Position numbers and translations under genes: made by a program
Shown here: in pieces, positions 29,961-40,421 of the stretch
Layout of the letters: the number at the start of each line of letters is the position of its first letter
Numbering within the stretch: position 1 is the stretch's first letter
Notes under the pieces: model-generated
Seen by the model: only the letters and a program-made list of their open reading frames with translations
Told to the model about the DNA's origin: nothing
The model's database searches: none
NCBI RefSeq assembly: GCF_947504135.1
Contig: NZ_CANNGG010000004.1
Location: 186,001 to 250,000, forward strand
Direction of reading: 5' to 3'
DNA from: an uncultured Tenacibaculum sp.
GTDB taxonomy: Bacteria > Bacteroidota > Bacteroidia > Flavobacteriales > Flavobacteriaceae
DNA: 64,000 nucleotides

Positions 29961-30347
29961 TTACGGTAACAATAAGTTTGTTACCTCTTTCGTAATTCTT
30001 TTAGGCTTTTTTGTGTTAGCATCTAACAAACAAAATGTAGTTTGAGATTTTACTAACAAAGTTTCTCCTCTATACATTTCAAAATGACGTACAGATCTTA
30101 TCCCTTCTGTTTTTCCAACCCAAGTCCTAAGCGTAACTTCATCTCCTAATACGGCTTGATTTTTATAATCAACTTCATGTCTAATAACAAACCACACATA
30201 ATCGAAATTTTCAACATTTTTAGAAAGCTCTTTCCAATGAGCATCTGAAATGTTTTGCATCCATTGTACATATACCACATTGTTTACATGGTTATATTCG
30301 TCTATTTCTTCTGAAGTTACGATATGCTTTTGTTCAAATAAATTCAT
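29961..30347 (-). CDS. Acyl-CoA thioesterase (hotdog fold)
   Basis: 128 aa; YNHVNNVVYVQWMQN. Confidence 0.85.
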   Translation of the reverse strand: MNLFEQKHIVTSEEIDEYNHVNNVVYVQWMQNISDAHWKELSKNVENFDYVWFVIRHEVDYKNQAVLGDEVTLRTWVGKTEGIRSVRHFEMYRGETLLVKSQTTFCLLDANTKKPKRITKEVTNLLLP

Positions 30348-30436
30348 AAGACAAACTTACAGGATTGATGTTAATTATTACTTAAATCTAACTTTGTTTT
30401 TATTTTCGATGAATAATTCGTGTTAATTTAGTCAGC

Positions 30437-31774
30437 ATGAATACAATCGCCAACGACCTAGGTACAAAAAGTATTAGTCAACTTATTTTAAAACAAGCTA
30501 TCCCTGCTTCTATTGGAATTTTAGTAATGTCGATTAATATGATTGTTGACACCATTTTTGTGGGAAGATGGATTGGCGTACTCGCTATTGCTGCAATCAC
30601 TGTGGTATTACCTATTGCTTTTTTAATTTCTTCTATTGGTATGGGAGTTGGAATTGGAGGTAGCTCTATAATTTCTAGAGCCTTAGGAGCAAACAAAGAT
30701 AATAAAGCATTTGAAGTTTTTGGGAATCAAATTTCATTAACCATAGCATTATCTGTTTTATTCGTACTCTTAGGAACATTTTTTAGCACTCCTATTTTAC
30801 AGCTTTTTGGGGCTAATGGTGATATTATAATACCTGCAACTGAGTATTTTAATGTAATTGTTTGGGGCGTTCCTTTTTTGGCTTTTGCTATGATGGGGAA
30901 TCCTGTTGTTAGAGCAGTTGGGAAACCTAATTATGCTATGTTAACCATGTTGTTTCCTGCCATAGCCAATATTTTTTTAGATATAGTTTTTATAAAGTTT
31001 ATGAATTTAGGGATGTACGGTGCTGGTTTAGCAACCTCTATTTCATATGCTGTAAGCGGATTATTCATTTTATGGTTTTTTATTTCAAAAAAGACTGAAT
31101 TAAAAATTATTCCGAAGTATTTTAAGCTTAACTTTTCTATTGTAAAAGAGATTGTTTCTTTAGGAGGTGTAACAATAGTAAGACAAGGAACAATAAGTGT
31201 ATTAACTATAGTCTTAAACTATTCTCTTTTTAAGTATGGAGGCGAAATTTCAATTGCGATTTATGGTATTATTAACAGAGTTATGTTATTTGCTTTATTT
31301 CCTGTTTTAGGAGTTACGCAAGGTTTTTTACCTATTGCAGGATATAATTATGGAGCCAATAATACAGAAAGAGTAAAGGAAACTATAAATAAATCTATCC
31401 TTTTTGGTACAGGTATCGCTGTTTTAATTTTTATTCTGATAATGCTATTTCCATCTGAATTAGTTGGTGTTTTTACAGAAGACGAAAAACTATTAAAACT
31501 TACTCCAGATGCATTAATAGTAGCTTTCTTGGCAACACCAGTAATAACCACCCAATTAATCGGATCTGCCTACTTTCAAGCAGCAGGTAAAGCGTTGCCT
31601 GCACTATTATTAACACTTTTAAAACAAGGGTTCTTTTTAATTCCTTTAGTGTATATACTTCCTAAATTTTATGGCACAAATGGTGTATGGATGTCTTTTC
31701 CTATTGCAGATGTTTTATCCACTGCGCTTACCTATGCTTATTTGAAAAGAGAAGTGAAATTACACCTAAATTAA
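30437..31774 (+). CDS. MATE family efflux transporter
   Basis: 445 aa; 12-TM-like; PASIGILVMSINMIVDTIFVGRWIG. Confidence 0.92.
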   Translation: MNTIANDLGTKSISQLILKQAIPASIGILVMSINMIVDTIFVGRWIGVLAIAAITVVLPIAFLISSIGMGVGIGGSSIISRALGANKDNKAFEVFGNQISLTIALSVLFVLLGTFFSTPILQLFGANGDIIIPATEYFNVIVWGVPFLAFAMMGNPVVRAVGKPNYAMLTMLFPAIANIFLDIVFIKFMNLGMYGAGLATSISYAVSGLFILWFFISKKTELKIIPKYFKLNFSIVKEIVSLGGVTIVRQGTISVLTIVLNYSLFKYGGEISIAIYGIINRVMLFALFPVLGVTQGFLPIAGYNYGANNTERVKETINKSILFGTGIAVLIFILIMLFPSELVGVFTEDEKLLKLTPDALIVAFLATPVITTQLIGSAYFQAAGKALPALLLTLLKQGFFLIPLVYILPKFYGTNGVWMSFPIADVLSTALTYAYLKREVKLHLN

Positions 31775-32445
31775 TCTAAAATACTCTCTCCATTTAAATT
31801 TGTAGTTAGCACATCACTCATATAATTAAAAAAAGGACGAAGTGCTTTAAAAGAGTCATCTACTTTTGTTAGAAAATCGGGAGCTAATACTTCTTTGTCT
31901 GTAAAACGTTGAATAGCTATATATCCTTTTTTGCGAATCAAATCGATATCTGGATGTTGCTTATCAAATCCTTTAGGAGCTGTTTTAAGCTCATCTCCTT
32001 CTAATTTACCTCCAAAATGTTGTACGTAGTTCTTTTCTTTTAAAATTTCTCTAATTTCAGAAGCATCTACTTCAAATTCCTTTCGAATACGTAAAAGATC
32101 TTCTTTATTAGGCTCCCAGAATCCGCCAGCAACAAAACTATCGCCTGGGGAAATATGTAAATAATACCCTCCCCTTAATGCTGGTTTCTTTCTATGAAAA
32201 GAACCTCCAAAATGTGTTTTATACGGTGTTTTATCTTTTGAAAAACGTACATCTCTGTAAATTCTAAATAGCTTAAACTTATCTATCTCATCATGCTTGT
32301 TTAAATTATCTTGAATGGTTTTGTATACAGCTTTTGCGTTATTTTGAGCTTCTGTGAATCGAGGTTTATGCTCTGTAAACCATTCTCGATTGTTATTTTC
32401 TTTTAAGTCTTTTAAAAACTGAAATGTTTGTTTTTCTATTTGCAT
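31771..32445 (-). CDS. DUF2461 domain-containing protein
   Basis: QTFQFLKDLKENNNREWFTEHKPRF, RDVRFSKDKTPYKTHFG. Start MQIEKQTF (32445) is preferred because the ychF terminator occupies the track N-terminus. Confidence 0.88.
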   Translation of the reverse strand: MQIEKQTFQFLKDLKENNNREWFTEHKPRFTEAQNNAKAVYKTIQDNLNKHDEIDKFKLFRIYRDVRFSKDKTPYKTHFGGSFHRKKPALRGGYYLHISPGDSFVAGGFWEPNKEDLLRIRKEFEVDASEIREILKEKNYVQHFGGKLEGDELKTAPKGFDKQHPDIDLIRKKGYIAIQRFTDKEVLAPDFLTKVDDSFKALRPFFNYMSDVLTTNLNGESILD

Positions 32446-32481
32446 AGTAAGTAAGCGAATTTGAACATCTAAGATACAAAA

Positions 32482-32508
32482 AAACTCCACTAAAATTTAG
32501 TGGAGTTT
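32482..32508 (-). terminator. Hairpin in the ychF/DUF2461 gap
   Basis: aaactccactaaa-a-tttagtggagttt. Confidence 0.6.
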
Positions 32509-32529
32509 ATGCTTTATTAATGAAGAAAA

Positions 32530-33621
32530 TTATACGTTAAATCTAAAGTGCATAATATCACCATCTTTAACGATATACTCCTTTCCTTCTACTCTCATTT
32601 TACCTGCTTCTTTCACTTTAGCTTCACTACCAAATGATACATAATCATCATAACTAATAGTCTCAGCGCGGATAAACCCTTTTTCAAAATCAGTGTGAAT
32701 AACTCCTGCCGCTTGAGGTGCAGTAGCACCTACAGGAATTGTCCAAGCTCTTACTTCTTTTACACCTGCAGTGAAATAAGTTTGTAAGTTTAATAACTTA
32801 TAAGCCGAACGAACTAAACGAGAAACTCCTGCTTCTTCTAATCCGATATCAGCTAAGAACATCTGACGCTCTTCATAATCATCTAATTCTGTAATATCTG
32901 CTTCTGTACCTACTGCTAATACAATAACTTCAGCATTTTCATGTGCTACCGCTTCTTTTACTTTATCAACATAAGCATTTCCTGAAACTGCTGAACCTTC
33001 ATCAACGTTGCACACGTATAAAACTGGTTTTGCAGTAATAAACTGTAAAGGCTTTACAAATTCCTCTTCTTTTTCTGTAAACTCTATAGAACGAACAGAT
33101 TTTCCTTCTAATAATGTTTCTTCAACCTTTAATAGAATTTCTAATTCAACTTGTGCTTCCTTATTACCTGTTTTAGCTGTTCTTTTCACACGCTCTAAAC
33201 GCTTTTGAACAGTTTCTAAATCTTTTAACTGAAGTTCAATATCAATAGTTTCTTTATCACGAATAGGATCTACTGAACCATCAACATGTACTATATTATC
33301 GTTATCAAAGCAACGTAACACATGTAAAATAGCGTCTGTCTCGCGAATATTAGCTAAGAATTGGTTACCTAAACCTTCTCCTTTACTAGCTCCTTTTACT
33401 AAACCAGCAATATCTACAATTTCTACAGTTGCTGGTAAAACTCTTTCAGGGTTTACTAGTTCTTCTAGCTTTTCTAAACGAGTATCAGGTACATTTACTA
33501 CTCCTAAATTAGGTTCAATGGTACAAAACGGAAAGTTTGCACTTTGCGCTTTTGCGTTAGATAAACAGTTAAATAAGGTTGATTTCCCTACGTTTGGTAA
33601 TCCTACAATTCCAGCTTTCAT
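32530..33621 (-). CDS. ychF: Redox-regulated ATPase YchF
   Basis: [39 protein letters not shown]. Confidence 0.97.
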   Translation of the reverse strand: MKAGIVGLPNVGKSTLFNCLSNAKAQSANFPFCTIEPNLGVVNVPDTRLEKLEELVNPERVLPATVEIVDIAGLVKGASKGEGLGNQFLANIRETDAILHVLRCFDNDNIVHVDGSVDPIRDKETIDIELQLKDLETVQKRLERVKRTAKTGNKEAQVELEILLKVEETLLEGKSVRSIEFTEKEEEFVKPLQFITAKPVLYVCNVDEGSAVSGNAYVDKVKEAVAHENAEVIVLAVGTEADITELDDYEERQMFLADIGLEEAGVSRLVRSAYKLLNLQTYFTAGVKEVRAWTIPVGATAPQAAGVIHTDFEKGFIRAETISYDDYVSFGSEAKVKEAGKMRVEGKEYIVKDGDIMHFRFNV

Positions 33622-33679
33622 TCTATTGTTTTATTGAAATTTTGCGAGTGCAAATATAGATTATTATTCATAAAAAAAA

Positions 33680-33701
33680 ACCTCGAAATCTATCGAGGTT
33701 C
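33680..33701 (-). terminator. Terminator after ferredoxin
   Basis: aacctcgaaatctatcgaggtt with a long T-tract on the minus strand. Confidence 0.75.
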
Positions 33702-33724
33702 TAATATTTCTTAAGCTTTATTTA

Positions 33725-34075
33725 TTAATCGTTATGCATAAAACGTTGTTTTGCTAATAACTCTTCTTCTGTTTCTACATTATCTTCATCAGGAACACAA
33801 CAATCAACAGGACAAACAGCAGCACATTGTGGCTCTTCATGAAAACCTTTACATTCTGTACACTTGTCTACAACGATGTAATAAATTTCATCTGAAATTG
33901 GCTCTTGATCTTCATCCGCATTAGCAGATTTACCGTTTGGTAAAACGATATTCCCTGTTAAATCAGTTCCATCAGCATATTTCCAGTCATCTGCACCTTC
34001 GTAAATTGCTGTATTAGGACATTCAGGTTCGCAAGCCCCACAGTTTATACATTCATCAGTTATTATAATTGCCAT
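33725..34075 (-). CDS. 4Fe-4S dicluster ferredoxin
   Basis: [19 protein letters not shown] and [22 protein letters not shown]. Confidence 0.93.
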   Translation of the reverse strand: MAIIITDECINCGACEPECPNTAIYEGADDWKYADGTDLTGNIVLPNGKSANADEDQEPISDEIYYIVVDKCTECKGFHEEPQCAAVCPVDCCVPDEDNVETEEELLAKQRFMHND

Positions 34076-34146
34076 AATTAATCTCTTTCAGTTTTGTAAC
34101 TTTGCATTTGCAAAAATAGTTCCAATTTAATTTAGAACCAAAATAA

Positions 34147-35208
34147 ATGGATAGTATAAAAAGTAGAATTAACGCTTTTCATAAACTAGGAGAATTTTTA
34201 AGTCAATTTTCTCAAGAAAAAATAGAGAAAAAAGAACATATAGAACATAACGAATTGTTTTTTGATGGATTTAAGCATCAATTAAAAATAGCAGGAGAAA
34301 ATAACACCTGGTTTACCAGAGAAAACATATTATTCTCTATAGAAAATTGGGCAAAAGCACTCACTTCTGAAAACTTAACTCAGTGGATTGCTAACGAAAA
34401 CTTAGGTAACAACGAACCTAAATTAGTCGCTGTTATCATGGCTGGAAACATTCCGCTAGTAGGCTTTCATGACTTTTTATCAGTTCTAATTTCTGGGCAC
34501 TCGGTATTAGTTAAACAATCGTCTAACGATAAACATTTATTGCCTTTTTTAGCAAAATATTTAGAATATGTTGAACCTGAATTAAAAAGAAAAATCATGT
34601 TTACTGAAGAAAAGCTAACAGGGTTTGATGCGGTAATAGCTACTGGTAGTAACAATACAGCACGTTATTTTGAATACTACTTTAAAGATAAACCTAGTAT
34701 TATAAGAAAGAATAGAAATTCTGTTGCTGTTTTAACAGGAAATGAATCTGAAGAACAATTACAAAACTTAAGTGAAGATGTTTTTCGCTATTTCGGGTTA
34801 GGCTGCCGCTCAGTTTCTAAAATTTTCATTCCTAAAGGTTACAATTTTGATGCTTTTTTCAATGGAATGTATCAACAACATGAAATCATTAACAATATTA
34901 AATACGCTAATAATTACGATTACAACAAAGCAGTGTATTTAATGAGTGAGTTTGATATTTTAGAGAATGGTTTTTTAATGATTAAAGAAGATGAAAGCTA
35001 CGCCTCTCCTATCGCTTCTGTTTTTTATGAGTACTATGATAATGCAGATGATTTAAAGATTAAACTGTGGGAAGACAGAGAGCAAATTCAATGTGTTGTA
35101 GCTAATAATTTTATTGAAAATGAAATTGAATTCGGACAGACACAACATCCTAAGTTATGGGACTATGCCGATGGTGTAAACACACTAGATTTTTTAGCTA
35201 AAATTTAA
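34147..35208 (+). CDS. Acyl-CoA reductase (LuxC-like)
   Basis: 353 aa; VAVIMAGNIPLVGFHDFLSVLISGHSVLVKQSSND. Confidence 0.85.
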   Translation: MDSIKSRINAFHKLGEFLSQFSQEKIEKKEHIEHNELFFDGFKHQLKIAGENNTWFTRENILFSIENWAKALTSENLTQWIANENLGNNEPKLVAVIMAGNIPLVGFHDFLSVLISGHSVLVKQSSNDKHLLPFLAKYLEYVEPELKRKIMFTEEKLTGFDAVIATGSNNTARYFEYYFKDKPSIIRKNRNSVAVLTGNESEEQLQNLSEDVFRYFGLGCRSVSKIFIPKGYNFDAFFNGMYQQHEIINNIKYANNYDYNKAVYLMSEFDILENGFLMIKEDESYASPIASVFYEYYDNADDLKIKLWEDREQIQCVVANNFIENEIEFGQTQHPKLWDYADGVNTLDFLAKI

Positions 35209-35260
35209 AAGAGTCTCTACATAAATTTGCACCTTTGTGTAGCAAAACACAACAACACAA

Positions 35261-36325
35261 ATGAAAAAACATAACTTTAGTGCAGGGCCTTGTATTTTAC
35301 CTGAAGAAGTGCTCAAAAAAGCATCAGAAGCTGTTATTGACTTTAATAATGATAATCTATCTTTAATCGAAATTTCACACAGAAGTCAACCTTTTGTAGA
35401 TGTAATTGAAAAAGCAAGAAGCTTAGCATTAGAATTATTAGGTCTTGAAAATAAAGGCTACAAAGCATTGTTTTTGCAAGGAGGAGCCAGTATGCAGTTT
35501 TTAATGGTTGCTTATAACTTACTAAATAAAAAAGCAGCTTACCTAAATACAGGAACTTGGAGTAATAAAGCAATTAAAGAAGCTAAATTATTCGGCGAAT
35601 TAGTAGAAGTAGCTTCTTCAAAAGATAAGAACTTTAGTTATATTCCCAAAACATATGAAATCCCTACAGATGTAGACTATTTTCATTGCACAAGTAATAA
35701 TACCATTTATGGAACACAAATGAAGAGTTTTCCTGAAACTTCAGTTCCAATGGTATGCGATATGAGTTCTGATATTTTTTCTCGTCAACTGGATTTTTCA
35801 AAGTTTGATTTAATTTACGCAGGAGCTCAAAAAAATATGGGACCAGCTGGTACTACCCTTGTTGTAATAAAAGAAGACATTTTAGGAAAAGTTGAACGCC
35901 AAATTCCTTCAATGTTAAATTACCAAGTATTTCTTGACAAAGAAAGTATGTTTAATACACCACCTGTATTTGCAGTATATACTTCTATGTTAACCTTAGA
36001 GTGGTTAAAAGATTTAGGAGGTATCGAATTCATTGAAAAAGTGAATGAGAAGAAATCAGCTCTTTTATATAGTGAAATAGATAGAAATCCTTTATTTAAA
36101 GGAGTCGCTGCTATAGAAGACCGAAGTCATATGAATGCTACTTTTACCTTAGCTGATAAAAACTTGCAAGCTAAGTTTGATAAAATGTGGCAAGAAGCCA
36201 ATATTAATGGATTAAGCGGCCATAGAAGTGTTGGTGGTTATCGTGCAAGCATGTACAACGCTTTACCTTTATACAGTGTACAGGCTTTAGTAGATGTAAT
36301 GCAAGAACTAGAAAGAATAAGTTAG
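35261..36325 (+). CDS. serC: 3-phosphoserine/phosphohydroxythreonine transaminase
   Basis: HNFSAGPCILPEEVL, LFLQGGASMQF, YAGAQKNMGPAGTTLVVI. Confidence 0.96.
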   Translation: MKKHNFSAGPCILPEEVLKKASEAVIDFNNDNLSLIEISHRSQPFVDVIEKARSLALELLGLENKGYKALFLQGGASMQFLMVAYNLLNKKAAYLNTGTWSNKAIKEAKLFGELVEVASSKDKNFSYIPKTYEIPTDVDYFHCTSNNTIYGTQMKSFPETSVPMVCDMSSDIFSRQLDFSKFDLIYAGAQKNMGPAGTTLVVIKEDILGKVERQIPSMLNYQVFLDKESMFNTPPVFAVYTSMLTLEWLKDLGGIEFIEKVNEKKSALLYSEIDRNPLFKGVAAIEDRSHMNATFTLADKNLQAKFDKMWQEANINGLSGHRSVGGYRASMYNALPLYSVQALVDVMQELERIS

Positions 36326-36368
36326 ATACAACGTCATTTTTATAATGGCATTTTTAATATAAAGAACG

Positions 36369-37322
36369 ATGAAGATATTAGTGACCGATGGAATTTCCGT
36401 TAGCGGAATACAAGCTTTAGAAAACAAAGGTTTTGAAGTAATAAACACTAAAGTTGCACAAGAGCAATTAGAAAATTACATAAACGATCATGCTATTGAT
36501 GCTATTACAGTAGGTAATACTACACAAGTACGACAAGAGTTGATTGATGCTTGCCCAAGTATTAAACTTATTGCTTGCTTAGGAACCGAAATGGACAACA
36601 TTGATGTTGATTATGCTATTGATAATGGAGTTCATGTTGTGAATAGTGAAGATGCTTCTGCTACTTCAATTGCAGAACTAGTATTTGCGCATTTATTTGG
36701 AATGGTTCGTTTTTTACACCAGTCAAACCGTGAAATGCCTTTAGAAGGAGATATGCGCTTTAACGCCTTAAAAAAGCAATACTCGCAAGGAACTGAGCTA
36801 AGAGGTAAAACATTAGGTATTATTGGGTTTGATACTGTAGGACAAGAAGTTGCAAAAACTGCACTAGCTTTAGGTATGGAAGTGATAGCTACTGACGTAG
36901 AAATAGACAATGCAACTATCACTATTCCTTTTTTCGATGGTCAATCAGTAGATTTCTTTATTGAAACAGAAACTATAGATAATTTATTATCTAAATCAGA
37001 CTTTATTACGCTACACCTTCCTGCTCAAGAAGGATATGTTATAGAAACATCTTTGTTTGACAAAATGAAAAATGGTGTAGGAATTATAAACACTTCTCAT
37101 GGAGGTATTCTAAATGAAGTTGATTTAGTTAATGCTATTGATAGTGGAAAGGTTAAATATGCAGGATTGGACGTTTTTGAAAACCAACCAAGACCTGAAA
37201 TTCAACTATTAATGAATCCTGAAATATCGATGACACCTCATATTGGTGCTTCAACTGTTGAAGCACAAGATAGAGCTGGAATTGAACTTGCTAACAAAAT
37301 TATCGAATTACTAAGCGAATAA
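36369..37322 (+). CDS. serA: D-2-hydroxyacid / D-3-phosphoglycerate dehydrogenase
   Basis: GKTLGIIGFDTVGQEVAKTALALGMEVIATD, GLDVFENQP; next to serC. Confidence 0.85.
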   Translation: MKILVTDGISVSGIQALENKGFEVINTKVAQEQLENYINDHAIDAITVGNTTQVRQELIDACPSIKLIACLGTEMDNIDVDYAIDNGVHVVNSEDASATSIAELVFAHLFGMVRFLHQSNREMPLEGDMRFNALKKQYSQGTELRGKTLGIIGFDTVGQEVAKTALALGMEVIATDVEIDNATITIPFFDGQSVDFFIETETIDNLLSKSDFITLHLPAQEGYVIETSLFDKMKNGVGIINTSHGGILNEVDLVNAIDSGKVKYAGLDVFENQPRPEIQLLMNPEISMTPHIGASTVEAQDRAGIELANKIIELLSE

Positions 37323-37325
37323 TCT

Positions 37326-38564
37326 ATGGCAACTGTAAAACCGTTTAAAGCTGTTAGAGCCACCAGAGATAAAGTCGCTTTAGTATCTTCTAAATCGTAT
37401 GAAATTTATACTCCTGCAGAAATCGGTGCAAAACTCGATTTTAATCCATACACTTTTTTGCATGTAATTAATCCTGGATATAAATACCATAAACAAGATG
37501 TAACAGGAGAACAACGTTTTAAGTTGGTACACAATCGTTACTTAGAATTCAAAGAAAATGAAGTTTTTAAGCAAGATGAAACTCCTGCTTATTACATATA
37601 TCAAAAAATAACTCCAAATGATAATTTCTGTGGAATAATCGCAGCAACCTCTGTAGAAGATTATCATAATGAAGTAATAAAAAAGCACGAAGACACGTTA
37701 AAAGAACGTGAGTTACTATTTGAAAACTACTTAAAAAACACAGGTTTTAATGCAGAACCTGTACTACTCACCTACCCTGATAACAATGTGATTAATTCTA
37801 TTGTAAAGAAGTATCAAAAGAAAAGGGCTGAGTATGAGTTTTCTACATCTGATAAGGATTTACATTTTTTATGGGTGATAAGTGATGAGAAAGATGTTAA
37901 AGAAATAGCAATGGCCTTCAAAGATGTTAGTACCCTATATATTGCTGATGGGCATCATCGTTCAACATCTTCATGTTTATTGGCACAAAATTTGGCAGAG
38001 AACAATCCTGAACATACAGGAAAAGAAGACTATAACTTTTTCATGAGTTATCTATTACCTGAAAGTCAGGTAAAAATTTATGAATTCAATAGATTTATAA
38101 GAGACTTAAACGGATTAACTCCTGAAGAACTTTTAATGGAACTTGACACGCACTTTAGAATTGAGAATCGTGGACAAGAACTATACAGACCTAAAGAAAA
38201 GCATCATTTTAGTATGTATTTAAATGGTGAGTTTTATGCTTTATATTTACGTAAATCAGCTTATGAATTTACTGACTGTTTAAGTGAATTAGATGCTTAT
38301 ATTTTATATACAACCGTATTAGAACCTATTTTAGGAATTGAGGATATTAGAAACGCTTCTAAAATTGTATATTCTCAAGACAAATCTGACGGGTTAGAAT
38401 TAAAAACAAAGGTTGATAGTGGTGAATTTAAAGTTTCTTTTGGAATGTTACCTACTAATATTCAAGAGCTAAAAACTATTGTTGATGCTGGCTTAATGAT
38501 GCCACCGAAAACAACCTACATAGAACCTAAGTTAAGAAGTGCTTTAACTATTTATGAGTTTTAG
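37326..38564 (+). CDS. DUF1015 domain-containing protein
   Basis: 412 aa; IADGHHRSTSSCLLA. Confidence 0.9.
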   Translation: MATVKPFKAVRATRDKVALVSSKSYEIYTPAEIGAKLDFNPYTFLHVINPGYKYHKQDVTGEQRFKLVHNRYLEFKENEVFKQDETPAYYIYQKITPNDNFCGIIAATSVEDYHNEVIKKHEDTLKERELLFENYLKNTGFNAEPVLLTYPDNNVINSIVKKYQKKRAEYEFSTSDKDLHFLWVISDEKDVKEIAMAFKDVSTLYIADGHHRSTSSCLLAQNLAENNPEHTGKEDYNFFMSYLLPESQVKIYEFNRFIRDLNGLTPEELLMELDTHFRIENRGQELYRPKEKHHFSMYLNGEFYALYLRKSAYEFTDCLSELDAYILYTTVLEPILGIEDIRNASKIVYSQDKSDGLELKTKVDSGEFKVSFGMLPTNIQELKTIVDAGLMMPPKTTYIEPKLRSALTIYEF

Positions 38565-38588
38565 TGTAAAGTCTGATAAACAATTATT

Positions 38589-39257
38589 ATGATTACAGGA
38601 ATTAAAGAAAATCTTCAAAAAATAAAGTCAACACTACCAGAAAATGTAACGTTAGTTGCAGTATCTAAAACTAAACCTATTGCTGATTTACAAGAAGCTT
38701 ACGATGCTGGGCAGCGTATATTTGGTGAGAATAAAATACAAGAAATGGTAGCTAAATATGATGAATTACCTAAAGACATAAAGTGGCATATGATTGGTCA
38801 TTTACAACGTAATAAGGTTAAGTATATGGCACATTTTGTTGATTTAATTCATGGTGTTGACAGCTTTAAAACATTAAAAGAAATAGACAAACAAGCTAAA
38901 AAGCATAATAGAGTTATCAACTGTTTGTTACAAGCTAGGATAGCAAAGGAAGACACTAAGTTTGGGTTACCTTTTGAAGACATTGAAACTATTTTAGCTT
39001 CAGAAAAATTAAAAGAACTTAAAAATATAAAAATTGTTGGTTTAATGGGGATGGCTACTTTTACAGATAACCAAGAGCAATTACAAGAGGAATTTTCATC
39101 GTTAGCTATTTTTTTTAATAAGAATCAAGAAAGCTATCCTAATTTACAAACATTATCTATGGGAATGAGTGGTGATTATGAATTAGCCATAAAAAATGGC
39201 AGTACTATGGTACGAATAGGGAGCTCTATTTTTGGAGTTAGAAATTATATTGCTTAG
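38589..39257 (+). CDS. YggS family PLP-binding protein
   Basis: LVAVSKTKPI, FGENKIQEM, WHMIGHLQRNKVKY, LSMGMSGDYELAI. Confidence 0.95.
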   Translation: MITGIKENLQKIKSTLPENVTLVAVSKTKPIADLQEAYDAGQRIFGENKIQEMVAKYDELPKDIKWHMIGHLQRNKVKYMAHFVDLIHGVDSFKTLKEIDKQAKKHNRVINCLLQARIAKEDTKFGLPFEDIETILASEKLKELKNIKIVGLMGMATFTDNQEQLQEEFSSLAIFFNKNQESYPNLQTLSMGMSGDYELAIKNGSTMVRIGSSIFGVRNYIA

Positions 39258-39291
39258 ATTTACATAGATTAGCTTAAAAAAGGGGAGAGAT

Positions 39292-40389
39292 TTGTACGCT
39301 ATTTTAGACATTGAAACTACTGGAGGAAAATATAACGAAGAAGGAATTACAGAAATTGCCATCTATAAATATGACGGACATCAAATTATAGATCAATTCA
39401 TTAGCTTAGTAAATCCAGAAAGAGAAATTCAGGAATTTGTTGTAAAACTTACTGGTATTAATAATAAAATGCTACGAAATGCGCCCAAGTTTTATGAAAT
39501 AGCGAAAAGAATTGTTGAAATAACTCAAGATTGCATTATTGTAGCTCACAATGCTAATTTTGATTATCGTATTCTTCGTACCGAATTTGACAGGTTAGGT
39601 TATAAATACAAACGAAATACACTATGTACAGTTAGTTTAAGCAAAAAACTAATTCCAGAGTCACCATCTCATAGTCTAGGAAAACTCTGTAAGTTTTTAG
39701 GAATTCCTATGTCTGATCGTCATAGAGCAACAGGTGACGCATTAGCTACGGTACAATTATTTAAACTATTAATAGATAAAGATGTTGAGAAAGGTATCAT
39801 TCAACAATCTATAAAGTATTTTGACAACAGACATGAAAAGTTTCGTATTCAAAGAATATTAGATAGTTTGCCTGAAAAAGAAGGTCTTTTTTATGTTCAT
39901 AACCACGAAGGAACAATCATTTTTGTAGGGAGAGGTAAAAATATAAGGCAAGAAACTAACAAACTCTTTTTAAAAGAAACTAGAAAAGCATTAAAAGTAA
40001 TAAAAAGAGTTAGTAAAGTTTCTTATGAAGAAACTGGGAATATGCTTTTTACCCGTTTAAAATATCATTTAGAACTTGAAAAGCTAAAACCTAAGTACAA
40101 TATCATTAGAAAAAGAAAAATTACAGATAAAAACTTTAATCATGATAACATGCTTATTATTGATAAAGGTAGAACTCCGGGAGAGCATGCTGTAATTTTA
40201 ATTGAGAAAAATGAAGTTGTAGGATATACCTATACCAATCTTGCATTTCAAGAAAATCAATTGTCTATTCTAAAATCAATGCTAACTTCTATTGAACACA
40301 AAGAGCTAGCAAAAACAATAATCAAAAATTATTTACTAAAAAATAAAGTGTCTAAAATAGTACGATTACAAGTTGAAAATAATTTGTAA
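39292..40389 (+). CDS. DnaQ-like 3'-5' exonuclease fused to a GIY-YIG-like domain
   Basis: AILDIETTGGKYNEEGITEIAIY, VAHNANFDYRIL, HRATGDALATVQLF; C-terminal GLFYVHNHEGTIIFVGRGKNI. TTG start. Confidence 0.85.
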   Translation: MYAILDIETTGGKYNEEGITEIAIYKYDGHQIIDQFISLVNPEREIQEFVVKLTGINNKMLRNAPKFYEIAKRIVEITQDCIIVAHNANFDYRILRTEFDRLGYKYKRNTLCTVSLSKKLIPESPSHSLGKLCKFLGIPMSDRHRATGDALATVQLFKLLIDKDVEKGIIQQSIKYFDNRHEKFRIQRILDSLPEKEGLFYVHNHEGTIIFVGRGKNIRQETNKLFLKETRKALKVIKRVSKVSYEETGNMLFTRLKYHLELEKLKPKYNIIRKRKITDKNFNHDNMLIIDKGRTPGEHAVILIEKNEVVGYTYTNLAFQENQLSILKSMLTSIEHKELAKTIIKNYLLKNKVSKIVRLQVENNL

Positions 40390-40421
40390 TATTGCTATAA
40401 AGCATTCAAAAACCTGACCTT

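Noticed and set aside
34147-35208. LuxC-like reductase as evidence of a luminescence operon
   Set aside because: No luxA/B/D/E neighbours; LuxC-like acyl-CoA reductases beside ferredoxin and serC are taken here as ordinary flavobacterial genes.
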